From contig OX422217.1 of assembly GCA_949130495.1 (NCBI GenBank), positions 580,233,606 through 580,297,605 on the forward strand: 64,000 bases of DNA, written 5' to 3'. A program made the translations under genes and the position numbers. The notes under the pieces are model-generated. The model was not told the DNA's origin and did not search any database. It saw only the letters and a list, made by a program, of their open reading frames with translations. Positions 21,757 through 33,271 of this stretch are shown here, piece after piece; the stretch's first letter is position 1; every line of letters begins with the position of its first letter. The DNA is from Sambucus nigra. Taxonomy: Eukaryota > Streptophyta > Magnoliopsida > Dipsacales > Adoxaceae.

Positions 21757-22075
21757 AACATCACTTAGGTGGTGAAAAACACAAGTTAAAAATGATTTCT
21801 ATAGTTGTTTCAACATCATTTATATAGTGAATTAAAGGTATCACATCACATTGGTGGTGAAAAACACAAGTTAAAAATTATTTATATGGCTGCTTCAACA
21901 TCTTTTGTATGGTGAATTAAAGGTCATAACTCTCTCAACGACATGAAAGTTTATGAGAAGTCTCATCTCATCCATAAACTCCCAACAATGTCGAGAGGGG
22001 GGATCAATGCATAACATCACTTAAGTAGCTTAAGTGGTTAAAAATCATTTCTATGGTTTCTTCACCACCAGTTTA
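21757..22075. repeat. 85-bp tandem repeat downstream of pol in element C
   Basis: Two clear copies start at 21758 and 21843 (ACATCACWTWGGTGGTGAAA, then ACACAAGTTAAAAAT and GGTGAATTAAAGGT). A partial third starts near 22014. The location equals that of the minisatellite in element A. Confidence 0.8.
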
Positions 22076-22423
22076 TTATAAAGAGTGTAGCCATGAGCAT
22101 CATATTTAGAACACCATTCAATGGTGATAAAATAGGAAGATGAAGGCACTACACTTGATTAAATGTTGATTGTACACAATAAATATAACATGTTGATTAT
22201 ACACAACAAAAATTATAAATATCATCAACATTTGCAAAAATTGTTAAGTATTACAGACCATTGTTCAAATAATAGGAAGAGATGAAGTTTTTAAATAGGG
22301 TTACATTAGAAAAGGGTATAAGGCCATGGATGGGCACCCCATAAGAGATAAAAATCTCAACTTCTTTTTGCTTATCGACCTCCTCACGGACGACACGTCA
22401 GTGATTGATTCCATTTGCACTTC
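22076..22423. other. Spacer between tandem repeat and antisense gene of element C
   Basis: AT-rich, with no domain or conserved motif seen. It may include the 3' untranslated region of the antisense gene. Confidence 0.4.
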
Positions 22424-24812
22424 TTAATCCACACTACCACCATCCGCTTCCTCGGTGCCATCCTGGGTTATGGTCTTGACCATTGTGATCTCAGCAATTA
22501 GAGTCTCATCCTCTACCTCACCAAGTGCGATGGCAGCTATCAAATTAAAAAAAAAAAATCCTTCACGTCTTCAGCTAGTTGGGGGTCGGCCTTATCGAGG
22601 TATGGGTATTTTTTTAAGGCCCAATGGCAAGCCGTCTTGGATACCCTCTCTAGATAATGAAAGCCATACCCAGTAAATTATTCAAGCATTTTTAAGTCTT
22701 CTATAGCCTTTCTTAAAGATTCCCCGATCTTATCCTACTTCTTGACTTGCATGGATTTGATCTTGACATCACGATCCTTCTTTAGGCTCTCCAGATCGTC
22801 TGACCGCTTCTTCTCTAGCCCTTTAACTACCTGATGGTGGCTCAAATCCTTATCCTTTAGCTTCTTATTCAATGATGTTTCAGCCTTGATGGCCTCACTG
22901 GCTTGCTGAACTGCAAGATGAATTTATTGAACCTATTGGTTCAATTGGAACAGAGCAAGCAGAGAATGCAAAGCAAAAAGCATAAGTTAGTAAAATACGA
23001 GACAATACTTAGAGAAAAAATAAAAAGAAATTTACTAAATAATTACCTGGGTAGCCTTATGGAGAGTAAAGTCTCCAAACCGAGATGGGTCCATGGCTTA
23101 TAAAAACTTCCTATCAGAGTCGGCCAATATGGAGCCAATAACCTTTTTAGCTCTACTTTTATCACCAATCAGAGAATTATTAGAGATGGTCAATTAGGAC
23201 AAGAGTGAAGCTAGGGCCGCATCACTAGAGATCAAAATGTCCTTATCAGTGGCCTTTTTAGACGGGCCATCCTTCTTATTTTCTTAGATGGAGGGTGACC
23301 AGTGTTAACACCCTCAACATGCTCTTTCCTCTTGTTAGTCTGTCTAGGCCCACCTATTTTTGATCTTTTAGTCAGGTTGCGGTCTTATTACTGGTAATTT
23401 TATTCAACATGTTTCTAGGCTTGGGGAAAACATTTTCCAAATTTCCTCAAGTGTGGCGGTTGGACGACCATAAGTAAAAGACGATGGTTAGTATCAGTAT
23501 ATAAATAAGACAGGACATTACAGTTGTAAAATTTTAGAACTTAACCATCTCGAATAGGGGATCAACCCCTATACCCTTCTTTTTTTTAAAATAAGGAATC
23601 ATCAACTGCTCAAAATTGACCAAGCCGTCCTTCTTGCCCCGAGATCGAATATGATCAATCTTCTATCATCCATCAATACTTAGGTTGGGGTCAAGTTTGG
23701 CCCAAATTGATGCATTTTCCTATTTTTTTGGAACCATTGGTTCAGAGGTACTGTAAGGAGCATTGGTATCAAACGACCAAGCTCCCGCCATAAAGAAGTA
23801 TCGGGGATTCCAATGGTGGTTGGAGATCTAGTTCACTTTTAATATCTTCTTGGTAGACTTCTTGGCTAATAGGTGATAATAACCGGGTTGAGTTTTCACT
23901 GTGGACACATTATAACATGCTCGAAAGATACTAATAAGAAGGTTAATATTGTAGATCAATCACCATAATTGGATAAAGCCGATGATGATCCTCTAGGCAT
24001 TTGGGGAAATTTGATCGGAGGAAAGCCCCAGACTAGAAAGGATAGTTTTGATGTTAGGGTGGACTGGAAGCCTGAAGCCGACCTTGAAAATTTGTTTATA
24101 TACAGCGCCCTACACTCTCGGTTGTCGTAAGCTCTCTTATCGTCAGTTGAGACTCTCATAGTAATAGATGATTTGATCCCATAAAGGTTCCTCCACATAA
24201 AAAGGTCTATATTTCTGACAGTGTTGCGAAAGGTTGTAGGATAAGATGTGTTAAGTGATTCCTCATCCGAAACAACATCCTCATCATCAATATTAACGAC
24301 AGGGGCACCGCTTTAAAACCTTGAGGAGTATTCGAACCCAGTGGTAGCCGACAAAGGAATATACATTGGGGGTTGTGAATAAGAAACTTCCATTCTTATC
24401 TCTTCTTTATCTGAGGCCTCTCGAGGGTTCTTTCTATTACTAGACTCAAAGGCATTGATATCGTCTAGACGAGGCGGTGAAACTTATGTAGCCTCATTAA
24501 AGGAATCTGCCTTCTAAAACTCCTTAGATATGGAAGGGTTGTAACTCAAAGATGAGGTCTCAGGGTGTGACCCCTGTGAAGAGGTATCAGACATGGTGTC
24601 ACTACTAATTTCTATAACACCAGTCTCGGATAGTGATGGATATGTGAGAAGTGAAGGAGGACAAACTACAACTAATGGCATTGGGCTGAGGGGAAGTCTT
24701 GACTCGGCCTCAACTCTTTCTTAGCCTCAGCCTCATCCCTATGAATCGCCCTCAAAATATGTTCTCTTAAGTGTGGTAACTGCTCACCTAACTCGTGTAG
24801 TCTTGGGTACAT
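22424..24812 (-). pseudogene. Element C antisense gene, PF04195-like, decayed
   Basis: The minus strand starts MYPRLHELGEQLPHLREHI at 24812, homologous to the start in element A. The domain is recognisable in pieces: FRLPVHPNIKTILSSLGLS, a TQPGYYHLLAKKS-like segment and a PRYFFMAGAWSF-like segment. A downstream exon ends RFGDFTLHKATQ before GTAATT (intron 23046-22911), and the acceptor CATCTTGCAG opens the coiled-coil exon. The stop at 22424-22426 follows DGTEEADGGSVD. An upstream acceptor appears damaged (ACTTATG near 23475 where A has a TTTTCAG). Many stops and frameshifts show it is dead. Confidence 0.68.
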
Positions 24813-25550
24813 CCAAATAAGAAAAGGGTTGACCAGTTTTGACTAAAAGATCAAAATAAGAACTTAAATCATTTTCAAAGGTGTATGTCAAGGGTCGTCT
24901 GGAAATCTAATCACCGATCAAAAAACATATTTATCCCTAAAATCTAATTTTCCCAACTCTCTATGAAATCAAAACTCCCATAAAGCTACTAGTAAACCCC
25001 TAAAGCCACCGTAACAAGTCACTAGAAGGTTTAAAGCTCGCTTAGAAAATAAAAAACACAAAGAAATAACAGAATAAAGAAGGAACAAAGAAAAAAATAG
25101 GAGAGGGGGTTACCGAAACAGAAAGGAGGACTTGAGGATGAAAATAGAATGCTACACTTTTAATAAGAGAGGTGGTTCAAAGAGAGAGAGAGAGATAACA
25201 AATAGTATCGTTATTTTAGAAAAGGTTTGAAAATAAGAAAAGTTTTTGGAGATGATAGAGTTAATTTTTTAGAATTTAAATCGCCTAATCATTATGAACG
25301 ATTTCCAAGGCAGGCATTATTAAGGCGCGAGCCCCCAAGCAAGCACGCTAATACCACTTCTTAGTAGACATGCCAAGCCACCCCTTTGTTGATACATATC
25401 CCACTTAGGACACAAAAAAGACCCTCGACCTCAGCAAGTCTCGTTCATGTCTCCAAGATAGCCTCTAACACTGGAGGGTCTTATCTTCACTGAGGTTGGG
25501 TGACTATACCCCTTAACCTTCCATTCAAATTAAAGACTAAGGTCTAGGGG
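24813..25550. other. Region between antisense gene start and 3' LTR in element C
   Basis: No gene. By analogy with A and B this holds the promoter and 5' untranslated region of the antisense gene; a minus-strand GATTTAAAT-like box lies near 25278. A G-rich tract (AAGGTCTAGGGG, about 25539-25550) precedes the LTR. A short GA-rich stretch is at 25177-25195. Confidence 0.45.
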
Positions 25551-26427
25551 TTATTGATATGCATAAGTGTAACCTCGTCCTAGATAAGACTCGACCCAAT
25601 ACTATGACCCCTGCCTAGTGTCCATCAGACTCATTTTCATATGGGTCCACAGTAAAATGGGCCCACATCAACCAATCTTGGCCTCCGAGAGCTCATCGCC
25701 ATAATAATTTTAGTAACGTACGAAGGTTCTATCTACAGTCTAAAGTGACCCCGTGTCTCGACCCTTGCCATGTGTCGGCCTCGTACTATACTGATAGGCA
25801 GAGACCATCCTGGCCTTCATGAACTTTCTAAGACGATCTTTATAGTCTCAGAGTTATCTACTTAAGTCTCATCCCCACAGTCTCGGCTCGGCCAAGACCA
25901 ATAAATTTGACTTCAGTATTTTATAATGGACACGTAACTTGTACATCATAAGGACATTTGGACATATCATTACAACAGATCTCCTACCCATGTAAGGTAA
26001 TATTTCATCATCATGATATGCTTTTTTAGAGGACAAATGACATTCTCTTAGTGGACACCTCACCTTATGCACACCAAGTTCATGCTTAGGGGGTACATTG
26101 TGCACCCCCAAGCCTATATATACCAATTTTATCTTCTTCACTAAGGATATAATTATTTTTTACCCAGGTAAAACCCTGCCCAATTGTAAACTTAGAGAGA
26201 GAAATCTTGACTGACTATAATTCATAGCCTTTAGTGACTTTCAGTAATAAAACATTCACACCCTCTTTCACAGTGGAGTAGGCTCCATCCGAACCTGTTA
26301 TATTTATGTGTTCTCTATCTCTCTCATCCCCTTCTTTGCATACTTACATTTATGTGGTTATATCTCCATTGGTGACTTAGCTAGATCCTGAGCTATAAAT
26401 ATATTTGAGTGGAGATTATCTGCATCA
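25551..26427 (+). repeat. 3' LTR of element C
   Basis: Starts with ATTGATATGCATAAGTG after a purine-rich tract, like TGATTGATATGACC in element A, and ends TTATCTGCATCA by analogy with the A LTR. A TATA box (TATATATA) is near 26113. The boundaries come from alignment by eye to one diverged relative, so they may be off by several bases. Confidence 0.65.
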
Positions 26428-27164
26428 TTACCCTAGTTGAGGACCTTCTTGACTGATGAGACCAGCTGAATTCACTTCTTTTCAAGTGAAACTTCAAAGA
26501 ATTATGTCCCGAGATAGTGTTTGAACCTTTGAGTTTTCTATAAGCATAGTGGAGAAACACCCACAAAACCTTATTTAAGCTCCACCAACTCTTCTTTATT
26601 ACCAGTTGGAAGTTCTCCAAGCATTGCTACTACTCCAAAGTCTTGTTAGGGTGAGGCTCTAACTAAATTTACCCTTATTAGTTAGTTAAAAATATCTTGC
26701 TCCTGCATTTCTCAATTTGAAGGCTTGGGAGAGGGTGTTCTGAAGACCCTAGATACTAGTGTCTTAGCACATTCGTATTTCATCAGCAGTATAAGACAAG
26801 TAGAAGCTACAAAAAATTCTTTATCTGCATACTAGTTCCATTTCTCAAATAAAAAACTTAAGCAACCAAAGTCTTGAAAGATTTAAAAGTTGTTCAAGCC
26901 AAAAGGACTACCCTCCTATTTGGGAAGGAGTAGTTTGAGAGGAAGCTTACAATAGTCAATGTTGAGCTGGAATTGACCGCTAATCGGGATTGAATCAACT
27001 GGTAGGAGATACGTTGGTTTCTACTAGTAATGTAACCTTATTCAAAGAGATGAAAGTTCATATTAGTACTGGTAGGGTTATGTACCAGAATTTATGGACC
27101 AAATTTAGGTCTCTTATGTTTAGGAATTTTTATTAACATGTGACACACACATGCACACACACAT

Positions 27165-27204
<40 letters not shown>

Positions 27205-27330
27205 TGTGTATACAATTATGCATTTTGTTCTTATTGTCTTGCTTCCCAAATGGTTGGGTAATATGGATTTAGAAACCAAGCATTTGATTTCTTCATGTGA
27301 AATTAATATTTCTTAAATGGTATGATCCAC
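26428..27330. other. Unassigned repeat-like DNA with a CA microsatellite
   Basis: No protein domain or element end was recognised. A (CA)n run lies at about 27142-27205, followed by a short TG stretch. Open frames here are short and lack motifs. It could belong to the decayed minus-strand element D or to older insertions. Confidence 0.5.
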
Positions 27331-27721
27331 CTTTGAATACACTATAAACTTATAATGGCACATCCCACTCTGGGGACCATTTTTTGTAGGACGGATATTT
27401 TGATCCGAAAGGTAAAATGGTTTTCCAAACCAACTCTCCTTCATTAAAGGTCCCAATTTTCACTTTTTTTTATTACAGTTGTTAGCTATTTTCTTATTTT
27501 GGGCCAATATATTATTCAAGGCTCTGACCCTATCTATATTTTTTTATTTTTAACTCCATGAACATAGCTTGATCATAGCGTTATATCATAACTTAATTTT
27601 GGGCGATTACTCTTAAAGTATTTAGAGTGATCTCCATTGTTAGGACAACATCATGCCCATATGTTAAGGCGTATGGAGTTACCCCCGTACCTAACCTTTT
27701 AGAGGCCATATAATTTCATAA
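27331..27721 (-). pseudogene. Element D integrase C-terminal fragment
   Basis: On the minus strand LKRLGTGVTPYALTYGHDVVL (from about 27706 down) is a standard gypsy integrase segment. It is followed by NTLRVIAQN, a NNILAQNKKIANN-like helix, then WFGKPFYLSDQN and KNGPQSG, the equivalent of the VWKTILP and KWSPxWEGP tail. The protein is shifted and stopped several times. The missing upstream part lies at 38244-39480, across the inserted solo LTR. Confidence 0.8.
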
Positions 27722-28263
27722 TGTGATACCCCACCTAATTAAATACCGGGTGATCAATCCTTTATAAAATTACATCAAAGTGTCCGGTTGGTTCATTCTT
27801 AGCATCACTGTCATAAAACAATTTTCTTTATTAATCACCCAATAAATAATTAAGCTAAGTGTCAAAACATTTTTTTTTTTTTTTATGAAACTCCATTGTT
27901 AAAATCTTATATGCAAAAACCTGTTTATGAATACTGATAATGATAAAAATTAAACCATTCAAGTGAAATGAGCTAACTAAATTAATCAATCCAAATAAGT
28001 ATCCACGTCTAAGGCCAACGTAATAGATGAAACAATCCCAAGTAAAAAAAGAATACTAAAACAATAAAAGAGTACAAAATCTCTATCAAGTTTAAACAGA
28101 ATATGGAAACGGATGACACATTCCCTAACTAAAAAGACTGAATAGGAAGCTGAGAAGTCAAAGGAGTAATCGTCTACTGCAAGGACCTGCAACTCCCACA
28201 CAAGCTGCAGCACATCCACTGACCAATGAACTACTCCTGACGCCCCTGTGGCTGGGCACCTGT

Positions 28264-28289
28264 AATATATATATATATATATATATATA
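28264..28289. repeat. (TA)n tract at the Helitron 3' junction
   Basis: A TA dinucleotide run abuts the CTAG end of the Helitron. A second run (about 33347-33364) abuts the other end, so the element probably landed in a TA tract. Confidence 0.9.
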
Positions 28290-28302
28290 CTAGCAGAATG
28301 CC

Positions 28303-28318
28303 TGTGCCTGAAGGCACA
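28303..28318 (-). terminator. Helitron 3' hairpin
   Basis: TGTGCC-TGAA-GGCACA, stem of six, positioned nine bases from the terminal CTAG. In rolling-circle transposition such a hairpin is thought to signal the end of the transferred strand. Confidence 0.8.
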
Positions 28319-28320
28319 AC

Positions 28321-29180
28321 AAAAATTTTCAAAGTACGTAATTGTGAAATGGGAAAAATTTGGGCAAAATATCCTTTATTTCTAAGACAATCCATGGTGT
28401 TTGAGAAATAAAAAATAATCCATGACAACAATATTAACAACGTCATATTCCTCGCACAAATAACTTCATACCATCAAATAATTTTAAGTCGGGAATTATT
28501 TTTTAAACCACCTATGTATACACATTTTCAAAATTTTGGATAGAATTTACTTTGTTTATACGACCATCCATCACCCTGTTAAAAAAAATATATTATGACA
28601 ACAATGCAAATAGTCCGCAACAACACTAATAAACATCCTGACAATGGGTTCAATAAAAGTAAATAGATCAAATTCCATTAATGGAAAATTCATCTCGATA
28701 CATGAGGCAATTTTGGAAATATAAGAATTGTTCATCTTAATACATGAGGCAGGTTGGGAAATCTAAGAATTATCACCATGGAAATGAGTTAGAATCAAGT
28801 ACACTGGTGTTTGTAGTTTGCTAAAATGAGATGAAAAGTCTACAAAGCACATTCTTTGACCTGAAAAAGAAGAAAAAATCAGACTTTGAAATGAAGATGG
28901 AGAATTAATATTAAACTGAAAGAAATAAAAAAAATAAGTATATGAGAAAAGTTGAACCAGTGTAAAATACAAATTACTAAAAAGATTAAACTTTATAACT
29001 ACAACTAATATACAGACAATAGACCAAACAAGTCCAACCAATCACATATGAGCTCAATCCATATAAAAAAAATGACATAGTATATAATAAATACATAAAA
29101 AAAATTGATACCAAATAAAATAACATTGCTAAGAAGAAAAGGACAGAAAGAATGCAATTATTTCTATCTCAATTGTTTTA
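28321..29180. other. Helitron interior without recognisable gene
   Basis: AT-rich. A 43-base imperfect direct repeat (TTCATCTYRATACATGAGGC, then GGGAAATMTAAGAATT) occurs at about 28689 and 28732. No domain seen. Confidence 0.45.
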
Positions 29181-29370
29181 GAACCTGTACAACATACAAA
29201 TTATCGATCTGATCCATTCAAAAGAGCCAAGATTAACTCAGCATTGGATTGGCATCATTCCAATTTGCGTCATGGTGCTGCTTATCTTATTTTCAATTCA
29301 GTACTTGCACCTTTGGTTGGCCTCCCGAGGAATCTACAAGCAGTTGTTGAACTCAAACTTATACATCATG
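29181..29370 (+). pseudogene. GSTT1-like: Captured exon of a theta-class glutathione S-transferase
   Basis: The + frame reads DPFKRAKINSALDWHHSNLR, then HGAAYLIFNSVLAPLVGLPR. Plant GSTT proteins have KRAKI, SVLDWHHTNLRRGA and NSVLGPALGLPLNPKAA in the same order, so this is the start of the C-terminal helical domain that forms the hydrophobic substrate pocket. The similarity fades after about 63 codons and the frame stops near 29388. There is no N-terminal thioredoxin fold nearby. It is a non-functional exon carried by the Helitron. The family normally conjugates glutathione to, or reduces, lipid peroxides. Confidence 0.88.
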
Positions 29371-29437
29371 CTTACAACCAATCTTAAGTAAGAAGGCTAA
29401 TCAAAGTATAAAAACTCAAAACCCAAGAAAAATTAAA

Positions 29438-29578
29438 GATGAGCTCTATAAGAAGGTTAAACCGAAGGGAGTTACTATGACTGCATTGTTACCTAAGGCT
29501 GCAGCAATGGCACTTGTTCGGCATCCAGCTGTGAATTCCAGCTGTAAATACAGGAAGAGTTTTGCCTACAATAGCATT
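29438..29578 (+). pseudogene. LTA2-like: Captured fragment of plastid dihydrolipoamide acetyltransferase (PDH E2)
   Basis: The + frame reads DELYKKVKPKGVTMTALLPK, then AAAMALVRHPAVNSSCKYRK and SFAYNS. Plant plastidial E2 proteins have YEKVKPKGVTMTALLAKAA and ALxxHPVVNxSCKDGKSFxYNS in the catalytic 2-oxoacid acyltransferase domain. Only about 47 codons remain, without lipoyl or subunit-binding domains. It follows the GSTT exon by about 70 bases in the same orientation, yet the two genes are unrelated, which supports capture by the Helitron. The mother protein makes acetyl-CoA for plastid fatty acid synthesis. Confidence 0.87.
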
Positions 29579-30124
29579 ATTAAATTTTCTATGTTACATT
29601 TTAGAAAGATTTAATGTATTGTATTAAGGGTGCAAAAAGACAACAAATAATACCTATGCAAAGTGGCCTAAAATAAGAATTGACATTAAAAGTGATCTTG
29701 CGAAGCCATGAGAACTAAAATGAAGTACAACCTTCCCTTGCAATGCCTAAGCAAAGGCTTTAGAGGAATAATCAATTCTAGTAGTGTTGGGCACGTCAAG
29801 AACATTATGCTAAAACAGATTCAGTGAGAGTTTGAAACGTCGTGATTTATTGATTATTCAGTTAAAGGTTTACGAACAAACATCGGATTTCAGGAACTTG
29901 ATGGTTATGAATGATTACAGAGCTATAACCTTCTATATGTTTTGGCATTATGTCTAATACAAAGTGCATACCAAAAAATTATAGACTACACTATGATCAA
30001 CATAATGGCAAATATCACCCCCACTCTTAAGAAGATACGTGGAAGTGAATTGGATATTAATAAACATAGAGTATCTACTATATTATGATCAACACAGAGT
30101 ACCCAATTTATAAACAGAAATTGT
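29579..30124. other. Helitron interior without recognisable gene
   Basis: AT-rich sequence between two captured gene fragments. It is probably intron or filler DNA taken up with them; no motif seen. Confidence 0.4.
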
Positions 30125-30245
30125 CATCGAACGTTTGAGCCTCCCCTTATTCCCTTAACGAATATGATGTAAAATGCTCTTAGCACCAGTGTTATCGGTG
30201 CAGTTAAATGTAGCTTCCACAGTAAGACCCAATCGGAATTTCACC
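30125..30245 (-). pseudogene. RPL23-like: Captured fragment of ribosomal protein L23 (uL14)
   Basis: On the minus strand KFRLGLTVEATFNCTDNTGAK (30241-30179) parallels the eukaryotic L23 segment [21 protein letters not shown]. After a one- or two-base shift, YIIFVKGIRGGSN parallels YIISVKGIKGRLN. A TTTGTAG just before the first codons looks like a retained intron acceptor, so genomic DNA, not a cDNA, was captured. Orientation is opposite to the other two captured fragments. L23 is a core protein of the 60S ribosomal subunit; this 40-codon piece cannot function. Confidence 0.85.
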
Positions 30246-33229
30246 TACAAACACACAACATATTTAAGTAAGATATCTTATATTCGTAGTGGAAAATTTA
30301 GAGCATTACGACTCCTGCAAGTAAAATACACAAATATTTTACTACGAATTCAAGAATGATATCTTGAATTCATATAAAATTTTACCTAGATATTGATGTC
30401 GTATTTTCAATAAAGAATCAAAAATATAAGAGAGCAGTGAAAACACTCATGAAAACAAATAATAGGCTTCATTGTATTCTTCTAAACTTTGTAGCACATA
30501 TACACCAAAAAATACAGAGAATGTGACAGTTTAAGTCCAACATTACCTACAAATGAACAACTATTGGTAAACTTTGTAGCATAATGCCTTCTTGAGTTGG
30601 ATCCTCAACCTTTCAAGGGTTATCGTTGAAGGGCCTAAGATGGCTGTTGTTGAGCATAGAACATGGGGGATCTCCCTGTCATTAGCAATGGTGTAAAACA
30701 TCTATTGATAAAACAGATGAACAGTGGGCGGTAAAACAAATGAACCGCTCTTGGTAATTTACATATCAAAACTCCTCATTTTTGAAAGGGTTATACATTT
30801 CAGAAAAACTTTCATAAATTATATAATTTAATGAGGAGTGGTTGAAAAACTAACCATGTCATATACAAACCTCCTACATGGGCAATGTGGGAGAATTGCA
30901 GACCTACTATATGGGCAAAATAAATCATTATTACAGACTTGCAGACCTGCAGAACTGCAGACCATCTCAGGGAAGGCATGAAGGAGGTGTTCATTTACCA
31001 CAAAGGACCCGAACACCAATACTAATTGATCTATTTTGAAGATTTAACCTTCTTGCATTTTTAAATGGAACTTGATTTACATCAGTAATTTTGTTCAGAT
31101 TTCCATTAATCTATCAGACCAATATATAGATGGAAGGGAAGGACCAAATCACGACCCAAATGCTTGACAATAATTAATCAATATTTGGTGTGTATTTGAT
31201 AGCACAAAACTTTTATGGAAAAAAATGTCAAAGATTCTATATTTTCATACTTTGGTGGTGTTTGATAATAGATAATTTCAATGGATAATAAATTTCATGC
31301 CAATCCTAATTAATAGATAAACCACATACTAATATTCTCTGCAATCTTTATGTATATAGAAACATTAATGCCCATATATGAGTATCTAATCCCAATACCG
31401 AAAAAAAGTTCATGGTTTTACAAAATCTTTAGATCCTCAAAAGAACAAACATGAGCTAACTTGTCAAAATGAAAATATCAGTTATTAGAATCCCTACTTG
31501 CAGCTAGCCTCGATGGTTGTGATTCTATTACAAATTACAATCCCCTGTAATAATCAAAATAGTAACCAATCCGTTAAAAAACATTCCAGGGAAAAAATGT
31601 GGGCTATCGAAGTCATAAATTTAATTTGAATGACTTTCCTTTGCCATGACATATCGTCATAAAGCAATGGATGACAGAACAAATATTCATGTATATTATG
31701 ATATTTGAACATTAAAAGTAGTAACTGTAAAATAGTCAAACAAAAACCTTAATATGAAATTAGATCTACATAAGAATCATACCAATGGTCAATAAACAAA
31801 GAAATTTTGATCTACACATTGAAACTATGGGTAAATAACTAAGGATCCCTAAGAATCATATAGCATATATTCAAATATATAAATCAAATCTTGTCTAAAT
31901 GTGATTTGTATTACCCATATAAATGTGATTTGTTGTAACTGAAAAAGCTTACCCAAAATAAAACGGCAAATTGATCAAAATTAATCCGTGTTAAACACTA
32001 AAGAGTCACAACAATACTGCTAGCCAATCTTCGACATAAAATATTTAGGAAACCAAAAGCCATGATAAAATAAGAGCTTTTGACTAATCATTCACCGAGT
32101 ATTGCAAAAGGCAAAAACACATGCTCTTTGTCTACTATAATAAAGAAAAAAAAAGATATTTACCTTGCATAATACATGCATACCGTGACAAAGTGGTGGA
32201 TAATACGTGATTTGGAAAATGAGCCTTTCCATTACTGATATCTGTAATCTAAAAAGTATGCATCGCAATTTATTTAACAATAAAACAATGATACGTATAA
32301 ATATTATAATACTTCAATTAGCACACATACTTTCTAAACCCCTATTTGAAACTCTAAAACACCAATTCATAGATAGTGTGGAAAATGAAATGCCTTAACT
32401 TTTGTAAGGTGGGGGATAAAAAAGATTCTAAAATGGGTAACAAAAATATATTAGCAAGTGCAAAACCAAGTTACACATAAATCATCCCTGGAACATATTT
32501 GAATCTCAAAACTCCTAAAATTTGAAAACTAATTAGAGTGAGAGTGAGTGTGTGTGTGTGTGAGAGAGAGAGAGTATACTTGGGATTCCTTTGAAAATAA
32601 ATTCAAAATTAGAGAGACTAAATTAGTATCTGAGAAACCAAAATACACAAATTACCCAAACATAAACACAAACAAAACATAAACATATGATTACAAACCA
32701 AAGATTAGGGTTTATAAAACTTTAATTTGAAAAAAACCCACAAAATCTCAATTGAAGAGAGAGATGGAAAGTTTACCTGATGGATCTGCAAAAAATGTAA
32801 AAAAAGATCTGCAAAAAAAAACATAAAAACAAATTTTCAAATCTAAATATCAAATAAGATTCCATGTTAAGAACATAATAACTCAAAAACACCCAAAATA
32901 TGGGAAGACTACATACCTTCGATTTAAATCTATACATCGCGTGGATATCCATTTGAAACCTAAATAGAAACAACGCACATAACTCGAAACCACCCAAAAT
33001 TTGATAAAATCCTTAATTTATACCTATCAATAGTGAGGAAAAGAGGTTGGATGTGAGGACGGTAGTGGGGAGAGGGAGGTAATGGGGAGGCGGTGCAGCA
33101 GTGGATATAGGGTGAGGCAATGAGGAGTAAGGGGAGCGGGATGAGTGTGAGAAGGTTGCTTTTGTGAAGCTGAAATGAAAAGAATGGGGGACGGTAGGGT
33201 TTGTCTTTGAAATCAGCGTGTTTTGTTCA
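30246..33229. other. Remaining Helitron interior
   Basis: AT-rich with short frames. A minus-strand frame near 30570-30720 reads IPHVLCSTTAILGPSTITLE and looks protein-like but is not identified. A + frame at about 32311-32398 (QLAHILSKPLFETLKHQFID) faintly resembles the end of a copia RNase H. GT/GA-rich simple sequence lies at 32540-32575. Confidence 0.4.
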
Positions 33230-33271
33230 ATTGTGCCATGTCACAATGCACCAATGGTGACATGGCACAAT
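33230..33271. repeat. Perfect 15-bp inverted repeat near the Helitron 5' end
   Basis: ATTGTGCCATGTCAC (33230-33244) and its reverse complement (33257-33271) enclose a 12-base loop. It lies about 75 bases from the proposed Helitron 5' terminus. Confidence 0.9.

Larger units (their letters stand above)
19561..26427 (+). mobile_element. Element C: 5'-truncated Tat-like Ty3/gypsy retrotransposon
   Basis: C has the same 3' layout as A and B: integrase, tandem repeats, an antisense gene with matching domain order, a G-rich tract and an LTR. It starts abruptly within the integrase zinc domain, fused to the gag remnant of element G, so everything upstream was lost. Decay is heavier than in A, and the integrase core is interrupted by an AT-rich insertion. 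Confidence 0.8.

Noticed and set aside
28264..28330. Could the left boundary be a MITE or TA-type DNA transposon rather than a Helitron?
   Set aside because: The two ends are not inverted repeats of each other, while the hairpin plus CTAG and the captured exons fit a Helitron.
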